Under the pieces are notes generated by a model, which saw nothing but the letters and a program-made list of their open reading frames with translations, ran no database searches and was not told where the DNA came from. From assembly GCA_036924285.1 (NCBI GenBank), contig JAYKYS010000072.1:1-64000 (forward strand): DNA of 64,000 nucleotides, given 5' to 3'. Both the position numbers and the translations under genes were made by a program. This document shows, in pieces, positions 34,836-46,800 of this stretch. The stretch comes from Asterella californica (Eukaryota; Streptophyta; Marchantiopsida; Marchantiales; Aytoniaceae). Every line of letters begins with the position of its first letter. The first letter of the stretch is position 1.

Positions 34836-37800
34836 TCAAGCTGCCAACACAGGACAGTCCTGGTCTGGATGAACACCATCTGATTTGCCCGCAGCTGCAG
34901 CAGCCACAGCGGCTGAAACAGCACCTGAGGCGTCAGCTGAAGGATCAACTTTGGGTGCCTCTGTTGGGAAAGGTTCCAGCATTACAATTGCAGCATGTGC
35001 TGCATCAGCTTCCGCAGCACCTGCTGAAGCTGCTGAGACAGCATGTGATGGCGGTTGCTTGTTCAATGCTGAGGTGGACTGTTTCAGGGAGGCTCTGGCA
35101 GCAGCAAGGGTTTGCCCTGGGCTGTGGGAGCCCCCAGATGCAGATGGCCCTGCAGGATGCCTGGTGACAGATGGGGACGGTGGCCCAGAAGGTGATGGGG
35201 AAGTTGAGGAAGAGCTTGAGGAGGACGTCTGTGACTGTCTTCTACGAAGCTGCTTCCTTCTTGCCATGTCCTCTTGCTCCTGCATCAGCGGTACGAGCTG
35301 CTGATACATACTCATAGCAGCAGTGGTACCAGTTACAGCAGCAGATGCTGCAGCAGCTGCTACCTTATGCAATAGCCACCCAGACTGCTGCCTGCCCTTA
35401 GTTATTCATTTTGCTGTTTTTTGGGAGGGATGTGACAATGCCATCCTCTGAGAGAAAATGCACAGCAGTGTCAAGTAAGCAGAAGCCCTGGCCAGAAGCC
35501 TCCACACTTGGTCAAATAGAGGATTGATCGGACAGAGACGTACCTGAAACTGCTTGCGCAGCTGCTTCTGGCAGGCAGTGAACCTGTCAACAAAGGCAGT
35601 CACGTCACTCCAGAAGACAGCATCAGTAGCAAAGGCTTGTGCATTCTCGCCATAGAAGCTGACCAGGCAGCTGAACGACTCCTTGCACTGCTGCAGCAGC
35701 TGCCGGCACAGCTTCAGGTCAGACTCAACCTGGTGCACGGTCTCTGTCATAACATCCTGATAGTTGTCTGACACCAGCTCAACCAGAACAAGCTTATGCC
35801 ATGGGTTCATGCCTGGTGAGGCTTCTTCCTGCCTGAGTTGCTGTTTCTGTTGCCCATGTTGCTGCTGCAGCGAATACCCCCCATGGTTTGGCCTCAGTAA
35901 CCGCTGACCTTCCTGCCCTTGTTGCTGCTGTGTCGTACTTGTCCCCTGTTTGGACCCTGGTGACTGCTCAACCCCCTGCCCCTGCTGCTGTAGCAAACTT
36001 GCCGCCTGTTTTAGGACCCCTGGTAACTGGCAACCCTGCTGTTGCATGGGCGCGCTATCCACATCATTTTGCAATGCATGCTGACACTGTGGGGGGTCAG
36101 GAGAACACGCTATGGTGACAGTGACTTGAGCAGGGGCACGCTTGAGCTCTGACCTGACCAGATCTATGGCTAGGGACACCTTGTCAACCAGATCAGTCAC
36201 CTCCTGCAGACACAGGCAGGCTGTGTTGCACCACAGCCCTCAGCAAGGTATGCATGAAGCTGCACATGATGATGCCACAGAATGCGACCTGCTATGTCTA
36301 TTGGCACACATGCAACAAAACAGCAATGCAGCAAGTTTTGCTTATGGCTGCAAGTGGTGCACCTTGGTGAATGCACACAGCTATGCGTACTAGCACAGAT
36401 GTCAGCAAACCGACAATGCAACAACCCACAGCTCGGGGATAAGACAAGATGTCCAGCCAAAGTCACATCTTATCGTGATCTTTTAACAGTCCCAATGCTA
36501 TAGTTCTAATCATGGTCATTGCTGAGACCATCAAAGAAACAGTGCAACATCTTCATCATTTGCGCATCAAAGATGGTATGCACAGTGGCAAACAGCACAG
36601 CTGTGACACCAGAGTAGCTTCAGTTCTTCTGCGAAGAAGACAGCCAGCTCAGTGTGCCGGCACAAGCTGGTTGAGCTGCAGTCATAACAAGGAGTCTGTG
36701 ACCTACTAAGTAATACAATAACTGGTACATGTTATCAAGGGGGTGGCAGTGTCAGTCACCTGGACAGACGCTTTGAGGGCAGGCCCCACCACATGAGGCA
36801 TTTCCTCAGCAAGCAGGGCTGCTGGGGTGGGCCCTGTGCTGAGCTGGCGGGCAATGTAGCTTAGCAGAGTGGTCTTGCCATCCAACGACTTGGTATCCTG
36901 CATGCATTAGTGGTTTGCATTCATCCAAAGGCTGCATTTGCGGTCACCAAGGTGTTTACTCTACCTTCATGTCAAGACCAGCATCCACCAAACAACATTG
37001 CTAATGACAAAGACGTCCCAAGTAAGTACACTTGTTGTGAGGCAGTGTAGCAACACCTTCTCTCCCCCCCTCCCCTCTCGTCATGAGGCTGTGCAGCAAC
37101 ACCTCTGCCCCCCCTTCCTATCTTGAGGCTGTCCAGCAACACCCCTCCCCCCCTTCCTTGTCTCAAGGCTGTCCAGCAACCGCTTCTCCCCCTCCCTCCC
37201 CTACCCCCATTCAGCGGCAGCAAGGCTGCCCTGCTGAGCCCAAAAGGAAGTCCTCAGCACTCTGTTGTGCTGGGCATACACTGTCACATTACATGGCCAT
37301 GCAGGCTATTGAATGACTGCATTTCACAGCATGGAGGTATTCAAGCACACTACTACCAAGCACAGCATAGCTCGGCGGCTCTGTGTCACGAAGTGCGGCC
37401 ATCCAACAATCTGCATAAGGACAGATTGCACTCGCATATGCCTTAGGCTTCTGAGCTAGGCTGTACCAAGACACAAGCCCTGACAACAGATATACAGGCC
37501 AGAGCCATAGCAATGAGCAGCATGCACGCACCTGAAGCTTTGGCAAGTTGCGCAACCTGAAGCCTGCAGCTGGCCCCAGCCTGGTTCCCCAGTTTAGGAA
37601 ATTGCCTATTGCCAGGGTTTTCTGAAGGGCAGCTGCCATGCAGGGGCTGCCTTTCAGCTCCCTATGAGCAGCCTGGTGGCCTTCCAGGATGCCTTTTGCT
37701 TCTGCCAATTGCTGACGCGCCTCGAAGCGGGTCAAAAACGTGGACAGCCGTGCTTCCACCCTGGGAACCTAAACAGCAGTAGCCAACCTTCATGTGCATC

Positions 37801-40800
37801 AGACCTTGCAGCAGGGCAGCCCTACAAATGAAATTTAAACAGCAAGACAGACAAGCTGGGCATAAGGAAGGCTTGTTTCTACAAGGACAGTTTTAACAGT
37901 ATGGCTTGTTACAGCAATAGCACCTGCTTTGTCATAGCGAGCTACATATGTGCAACACAGGTATTCCTGATGCAGAATGATTCATGCCAAGCTTTCCTGG
38001 AAAGCTCTAAGATCCACTCCTTGCAGAACAACATAGACTGCAGAAGCACCATTGGACCTGGCAATGACTTGAAAGAACACCTCAAATACAGCATGATCCA
38101 AGAGAGCTATGCTGTTCAAGCATGGCGACAAGCAGACCTTCATGAGAGCTAGGCAGAAGAGCTCTGCAGGGCTGAGGCCCTGGAGGCTGCCCCCGGCCCT
38201 GACATAGGAGCGCAGCATGTTGGCCTCGTCCTGAGTGGGCACGCACTGCAGCACGGCCCGCACATCATCTGCTGTCTGGAAGGCCTTGGAATCAAGCTTG
38301 ATAATGCAGTGGGGAATTCTCTCCCATGATACCCTGCATTGCAGCAGCAAAGTGTGGAGTACTGCACATGAGGGGGGGTTCATGCAAAGGGGGGGGAGAG
38401 AGGGTTCATGCAAAAGGAGGGGGGGGGGGGCAGGGGGTGCAAAGGGGTTAGGGAAGGGGGTTTGTGTATGAGAGGCTTTCTGCCCTTGGTACCTATTGTT
38501 AGTGTACCGCCTTAGGGAGTTTCCACAAGAAAAAGGGGGGAGGTTGCAAAGGGGTAAAAGCAGGTGTAAAAGCGTTCTTGAAGGGGGCGTGGTTGAGGTT
38601 TTGTTGCCTGAGTGCATCCTCTACCGTGCTACCCTGGCGTTCAGCAGGCAGCGCCTGAGCTTACAAGTGTGGTTGATCGCAACCAAAAGCATATGCCCAA
38701 AATCATGTCGACTGGGGCCAATCAGCCGCAAAGTGCTCATGGTTTGCTGAGGGTAGTACCTGAGTCGGGACATGCGGATGCCAACAGCAGTAGCCCTCTT
38801 CAAGTCCAGCACTGCCAGCTTCTGCCTGGAATTGCCCCTCTTCACCAAAGACTTCTGCATGGCTTGGAAGAGGCTCTCCACCTGCACACGCCTGCCTAGT
38901 CAGCCATCAGTCATCAGCCAACAGTCAATAGACAACCAATGTTTGAGACCATAAGTGAATGGGGTGTGAGCAAGTGGGCCAGTGTGTGTGTGGGTGATTG
39001 TATGGGTGAGTGGTGGCGAGTGAGTGACCTGAGAGAGAGAGAGTGGGTGAGTGATAAGGTAGGTGAGCAAGTGAGTGAGTGAGTGAGAGAGGGCAAGTAT
39101 TGGAGTGGGGCAGTGAGTGAGTGAGTGACTGAGTGGCAAGCAAGTGAAAGGCAAGCGAGTGGCAAGTGAGTGAGTGAGTGAGTGAGTGAGTGAGTGAGTG
39201 AGTGAGTGAGTGAGTGAGTGAGTGAGTGAGTGAGTGAGTGAGTGAATGAGTTAGGGAGGAGGGACTGAGTGATCGATCGGGAACAGTAAATCTAAGGAGG
39301 AAGCAAGTAAGCATCCGGGCAAGTGAGTGAATGAATGAGCGAGGGAGGTGTGAGAGAAGGGACTAGCCAATCAAACCAGCAGTTGAGAAGCTTGGTCAGG
39401 CAGGCAGCTTTCCTACAGACTCACGAGAGCATTGCAGCAAAGCAGACAACTCAAATGACCGCAATGTCTAGCGGCCTATCAGGGCGAGGTGTTGCAGGGA
39501 GAGTCTCTGAGAAACACTTGTCGCATCATCAATGAACAGTGGGTAAAGTAGCATACTACACTTTAAAAAAAATAATAATGATAATACCGCACTACAGCAT
39601 TGTAAGGATGCAACCGCCAGCTGCCCAAGTGCTGTAGGACAGCTCTAGTTGTGAACTTCATGCAGGTAGGCTGCGACAAGAATGTGCTGTGCCAAAACCG
39701 AGCCATGATCATGTTGCTGGTGCCTTGCTGCGCTGTGATACGTCCCATGCTTTGTTCGCCACCTAACTGTACCTGACAGTGCTGGCCCATGTTTAAACAT
39801 TTGGCTGGACCCAGTTTGTGCCATGTGCATGCCATGCTGTTCTCACCCCTGCTTGTGCCAAGCTGCGTGCTTCACCGACCATGTCATGGCTGTAATGTGC
39901 TGCTGAGAAAAATAATTGTGTCATGCTGCATTGCAGTGTGGTCTAAGTGAGGGACCAGCTTACCAAGTGGAGCAGCGAACCATGAGACATCCGTACCTCA
40001 TCAGTCTTGAGTGAGGCGTAGGAGGGAGGGTGTTCAGCCCAGAAGGTCTTCTGCAACCGGTTTTCTGGCAGCTTGTCCCAGAAGAAGCTCTTCATCTTCC
40101 TGCTGGGGCAAGGCCCAGGGTCCAGTTGGGGCTGAGGGGCTGCGAGGGGGGTAGGAGGGGCGCGCGTGCCTGCAGGGAAACTGTCAAGATGCGCCATGTA
40201 CTGCATTGACTAATGCCCTCGAAGGTGACTACAGACTGTTGCTCCAAGAGCACACCACAAACACATCAATCAAGCTCGTTCTATAGCTTTCAAGATTCAA
40301 CCATACTGCAAGTTTGGAAATTCCTGCTGCCAAATGCTGGTGGGTGAGTGTGCATGTGATGAATTAACTTGTCAATCCCAAGCAGCAGTTTTATCCAGTG
40401 TCCCGGGATCAGAGAGGGTCAGACATGCATTGAAAAGCAGCTTATAGCAGCATCAATGAACCACTCCAAAGGGGGCATGTGAAGGTTTGCCATGCAAAAG
40501 GCACTAGCAATGGTGAGAGCAGCCCAGCAGACCTTTGTTGACAGAGGACTGCTGCTCTGCTACCATCATTGCTAGTGCGCTTTGCATGGCCACCTGTGAC
40601 ATGAGCCCCAAGGATAAGTTTGGTTTCTTGAGCAGGAGACTGCTGCCACTTGTGAAAGGCCTGATTCTCTGAATCATTGCCATTGTAGGCTCGAGTGAAA
40701 GTATACACAGTCAAAGCCGAGTCAGCAGCAGAACCAAGCACTCAGTGCTGGTGTGTGCAGCAGCAGTGAAGGAAGCAGTTGAAATGGTGCAGCGAGAGAA

Positions 40801-43800
40801 GATGCCATACTGGGAGGAGGAGGGGGAAGGGGCCGTTTGGGGGGTGCAGGGGCTGCAGGCGGTGGGGCAGTAGGGCTGTTGGCAGCAGAGCCCTTTGGGG
40901 GAGCCAGCAACCTCTTGATGGTCTCCTTCATCATCTCCAGATCCTGCAACCACAATATGTGTCATAAGCTTATCAATAATTTCTGGCTTTTGCTGCTCCG
41001 GACTATAATGTAATCACAAACATGAGAGACCTGCATGCACATGCAAGTCCACAAAACAAGGAAACAAACACACTGTAACTACAGCATACACATATGGCAC
41101 CTTGAGTGTTATTACAAAGGGCATCTCCCATCATACACATATTGAAAAGCAGAACATGAAAGCAATGGAAGCAGTACAACAACTGCACATTTGTCAACCT
41201 GCAGGGCAACTGCCCAGCCCTCACCCTCGCCCCCCACCGGAAACCCCCCCCCCTTCCAGCCTTCCAGGCCACACACTCCCCAAATACAAGGTGGCTTGGG
41301 CAGGATCAAAGTCATGAATTTGCACCTGGAACAAGGATTCCTGGACTTGCTCTTGCAGGTCAGTGATGACCCGCATGAGACCCTTGTCAAGCAGGGCAGT
41401 TACAAGGCGCTGCCTCAGGACAAGGCATTTAAGGGAGCCCTTGTGGGGGCCATCTGGAGAGTCCAGGGCTCGGTTGATGAGTGTGATTACATGCTCACAG
41501 AGGTCTGAATCTAGGTGGTCCCAGCTCATCATCGCCAGGATTGTGCTGCAGTACTCATGAAGGACCAAGGCCTCCTGCTTTGCATGCTGTGCCGGCTCTG
41601 GCGTTAACTCACCTGCGCAGAGCATTGAGCGTGGTCTTGTCCCGTAAACGACAGTGTATTCTACACAATCTGGACAGAAATGCATGAGCAAGCATAGTGA
41701 ATCAGGGTCTCCGCAGGCATGGGGGCACATTGTGACTACTGGGGAAGCAGCCCTTGTAAGTCTGCCCCCCAGGTCCCCGGCCTCCCACGCCCCTTTGGTG
41801 TTCAACGCTCTGGGTAATCTGGGCCTGTTTATCTTCTGTGTGCATTGTATGCCCAGCTTTCTCACCAGCAAAGTCCTTGACCATCATGCTGATCAAGGTG
41901 TACGTGAGAGAGGCGTGTAGGCATGTGGTATGAAAGCAGAACACGCAGTACTTGTGCAGAGCCAACTGCATTGAGCTGCCATGGCACAGAACAGTAGATT
42001 GTCAAGGCCTGCAGAGGCTCACATGGGTGATGCAGTCAGGACACCTATGCCTTTGACGTCAGCTGTCACCACACACCAAGACCTGTAAACAGTGAATTGT
42101 ATCTTCAGGCAACAAGCATTACCTGTTGTAATGACAGATGGTGGTGTACTGGCAGAAGCAATGATGCTGACATAATCTGTCTGGCCCTTGTATGTGGGCA
42201 GAGCATCCTTGACTTTTGCCAGCAGTTCTGCCTCAATCAGGTGGCCTGGATCGACCACTGGCTCAGCTGACAGCAACGCTGCACATGGTGGCAGTGCTGC
42301 CACAGCTGTGGGAACAGCTACAGGAGGTGGCCCTGGCGGTGGAGGGTAGCCCAGGATTGGTGAAGAGGGACTGTGGAAATCCTCCTGCTGATGCCCTGAG
42401 ACAGCTTCCACTGCTGCTCCAGTTTTGCCAGGACCACCGTCGAGTGAGCTTTGCTGGGAAGATGCTGACAGTGCTGCTGACTGTTTTGGTGCAGGTGAAG
42501 GTGGCAGAGGCGGCGGCGGTCGTGGTGGAGGGGCACCAATGCATGGTTTGTCATTGACTAACGGCTGCTCCACACCTACTCTAGGTGGTGGCAGAGGTGG
42601 AGGGGGTGGGGGTGGTGGTGCCGTGGGGCGTGTCATAGTGGGTGTGGACACAGCTGCTGATGTGAGCTGTGCAGGCACTGCTGCCACTGAAGTGGGTATT
42701 ACTGGTGGCACTGGTGGCGGCGGTGGAGGCAGCACAGAGCCTGTTGTGTGTTTGTGAGACAGGGGGAATGGTGGGGGGTGGCGGTGGCGGGTGGCGGCCG
42801 CACCGCTGACAGACTGCCTGCAATCTTAGGTGGTGGTGGCGGGGGGTGGTGGAGGGACAGGGGGGCTCCTAGACCCCTGTCTGCTACCCACCACTGCTGG
42901 GGGGGGCAGAGGAGCAGGAGGCGTCGACGCATTGCTGCTTGAAATTGACATGCTGGCTGGAGCCTGAGGCTCTCCAAGGATTGTCTGAAAACGTCATGGA
43001 CAACAATGAGAAGAACAGGCGTGACAGACACACAAGTTGGAGTTGTATGCTTTTGTCATGCACCTGTTCATCTGATCATACACTCCCCTAGGATTTAGAG
43101 TTTAGGCATCCAGGTACCAAGGGTGCATTGCCTTCAGCAACTAATTCTTAAGGCAGGAGAACACTCAATTATGAGGGGAGCATCTGGCAAAGCCCCTTGT
43201 TAAGTAGAGCTAGAGCTGGTAAGCACCTCTGCTCTTTGAGCCCTGGAACAAACCCACGCAATGTGATGAAAAGACAAACAAGGGTATACACTGGTCCTTA
43301 AACCATGACCAAAATCGTGTACAGAAGTTTCTGTTACAAGGGCTGAAGTAGCTTTGCATGCACACCTGCATCGCTACACAATACCTCTTTGAAACAGAGA
43401 ACAGAAGCCCCGGGTGGGGGGGGGGGGGGGGGGTTGTGATCGCTGCCTGGTCCAAGAAGCGTACCTGTAAAGCAGCGCAGTAGCCATCCACAGAGTATAG
43501 GCACAGCTTGGTGAGCATTTCCACCACCAGCTTGCTGCAGTCCTGGTCATCAGGGTCCAGCACCGAGCACAGGCACACCACAAAGTCTGGCGCTGCAATG
43601 GCGGCGTCCATGCCACCCCCGCCGCTAGTGAGGGCTTGCATGCACTGCAGGGTGGCTAGCACAGCATCGTGGGCCTGGCCCTGCCCTTCCAGGGCTGCAT
43701 CCCTGTGCTGCCTCAGCGCCTGCAAGGGAGAGGGTGGAGTAAGGGCAGACGGCAACAATGGGCCCTGAGAGAGGGGTGTCTGAAAGGGGGGGTTATAGAG

Positions 43801-46800
43801 GCCTGGCGGAATCAGAGCCTTGTTGCACAAAAGGGCATCAAAATGCAGCGCCTATGGTGTCACACCCTCACAAAGAGCAGAGCCTTGGCCGCTGCTTGTA
43901 TGTTGATATTGGAGTTTGCCCTTTGGAGCATGTCAGGCTGCTGCTACATACAGCACAGGGAGGGGAGCAGGGCCGGGGACGGGGGGGGGACGGTTTGTGG
44001 GGAGGAGGGTGGTTACCTCAAGAAGGAGGTGTGCGCCCCCCAGGCGGCAATAGAGGCCCACCCAGCTGGTGCTGCAGTAGTCCAGGCACTCCTTCAGGTC
44101 CTCCAAGGTGGGCCTGCTTGGCCACTTTTGCACCTCTGATATCATGTTCTCAGGGCTGCAAAGCACCACAGCTAACATCTACATGTACTGCTGATCGTCA
44201 CCATTGACCATTTTTTGAGATTATGTTTTCAAGGCTGCAAGGCACCACAGCTGTCACTACCAGCAATCACAGCGACTGTTGATGCTGACTACTGGCACCG
44301 ACCAAGAACACGACATCACAGCTGCCACTAGCAGCAATGATAGACTTGTGGACCTGGACCATTGACGTTAACATTGACAATTCCTGAATCACGTTACTAG
44401 GGCTGCAAGGCAGCAGAGCTATGACTGCCAGCAATGACACGCACTGTGAACATTGACAAGTGCGTTGACCGCTGCTGAGAGCATTGACCACTGACGTGCT
44501 TGTTGGTGCCTTACAGCCCTGAGAGCGCGATTGCAAAACGGTTAGGCAAGAGTCAAGCAATCATGGCTGCAGGTGGCTAGCCTTTTTTGTAGCAGCTGAA
44601 CTGCAGACAATCTGAACTGCAGTACAAGCGTTACTCAAGAGGTGAGTTACCTGCAGCCTTGAGTACCGAGTTCTTGCCTGACCACATTGCAATTGCGATT
44701 TTGAGACAGCAAGGCACCACAGCTGTGTCTAGCAGCATGACTGGCACTAAAAAATTGAGATGCTCATTGACACTGACCAGCTCTGAGCTGACAACGACGT
44801 CCTTCGGGCTGCGAGGCACCATGCCACACTACAGCTGTCATTACAGATCAATGTCGTCATGCGTGCTGCATAAGGCTCTGAGCAGTTATGCGCATGTGTA
44901 TGTATTTGTGTGTTTCCATGTGCAACCTTCTAAAGCCTGTACATATACGCTGTTACCGTCAACTGCAAGGCAGGCGTGACGTTCAATACCAGCACCAGTC
45001 ACCGGACTTATAGTGATACTGTGTTGCGCTTCAGATGCGAGTGTGATCAAGCTTGGGTGGTCACGCTTGGCGTGATGTCAGAGCTTACTAACATCACACA
45101 AGGGCACAGAGCACAGGGTCAAATGAGTGTGCATGGTATGCAAAGCAGCTGCCATAGCAGCTGCCATACCTGACAAACATGTTGTCATGCTCTGACCAGC
45201 TTGCCCATTCATCATTGGTGCGTGTCACCAGCACAACAAACATGGCGGCCGCAGCCACCACAGCTGTGGTGGCTCCCTTGTCTCTGGAGGCCTGTACAGC
45301 TGCCATCCAAGCCTGCAGCCCGGAGTAAATCCTAACATTGCAAAAACAGGAAAAAGCAAAACAAACTAATGTGGCTGGATTCTATACGATCAACGATATA
45401 TGTCCTCGTTCACTACATGTGTTTACTCATTGCATGAAGCAAGCATGCTTCATCAATGAGCCCTGTAAGGACGCTTGATGAAGAAAAGATCTGCATGTGG
45501 TCAGCTTGATTTCAGCTGATGTGCTCAACACTTTGTTTGATGCTAATTCTGGCACCCTTGCTGATGACAACCAGTACTGCTGCTGCTACCATTTCATACT
45601 GATGTCACTGTTATCACATGTGCTACCATGGATATGACAGTGAACTGTTGCCATGTTCAACAGCAATGTGACTTTTGCAATAGTGTACAAGGACTGAAAA
45701 CGGCAAGTTGTCCACACAAAGATGGACAAGGGCATGATCACGGCATGCACTGTACCCAAGCTGGCACAAACCATGACAGCAGTTTGCAACCAAAGCAGCC
45801 AACACTCCTGCCTGTTGAACCTCGAAGCTTCATACGAAGGGAAGCCGCAACTCCTGTCTCACCTGCAGTTTGTCTTGCTGCTCAGAGGTGAATTCCCCCC
45901 TGTTCTTCAGCACGTACTGCTGGGCGCGGTCAAATTGCTCCAAGATGGCTTCAGCAGGCAGCATGTCACCCGCTTGATCGGGCGCTTTGGGCTTGAGGGG
46001 CTTCAGGGAAGCATTGTATACAGTGCTGTCAGAGGCAGCCTCTGCTGACCCTGCCTCAGAGGGGCTGTCTGAGGGGGCTGAACCCCCCATGAATGCACCC
46101 CTGCAAGGATCTGGGGTAGAGAACACGCAAAGCTGCAGGTGGATCAGGATGTGCAGAAGGTGTGATGTGTGGGTGACGACTTTTTGAGGCTTGTGCACAA
46201 GTGGAAGGTTGCTCAAAGAGTGCTGATGAACTGTCAAAGTGCAGCCAAACTATACCTGAGCAAGCATTTGCGGAAGGTCAATGCATGATGGATGCACTGG
46301 GCTTGTGCACATTCACAACTTTCCTCAGCAAGTGTGGAGGAACTGAAAGGTCAGACCCCTGACCTTGTAGAGAACTCGCTGAGAGTACTTGCTGAGAGTA
46401 CTTGTGAATGTGCACAGGGCCGGTGCACACATTATACACTGATAAACACCAAGCAAAGATACCCCTACGACGGAAGAGTGACAGCACCAACAATCACTCT
46501 GATTTGCAGTAGAGGGAAGCGTATGTCCATACTATGTTCAAGGTGAGGCATATCAACCTGGGCGATATGTGTAGGAGCCTGGAGTTCTTTGCAGACTGAC
46601 TCTATCCCCTTGCCGTGTGACACATGAACAAGCACCAAGACACACCCTAGGGCACAGCTTACTTGATGGCTGCAGAGATGAAGGGTCTGCTTGGCAGCTA
46701 CTGCCCCAGTGAGTTATCAATCAATAGATATGGTGTACCACTCTACACTTGTTGCCTAATATTGTGACAGTAAATTGACAGCAAACTAACATTTTGCTAC

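Noticed and set aside
38925..39314. Minus-strand frame with repeated Thr-His-Ser-Leu units
   Set aside because: It is the translation of the GTGA microsatellite in a formin intron.
42425..42757. Gly-rich plus-strand frame
   Set aside because: It is the antisense shadow of the formin proline-rich exon.
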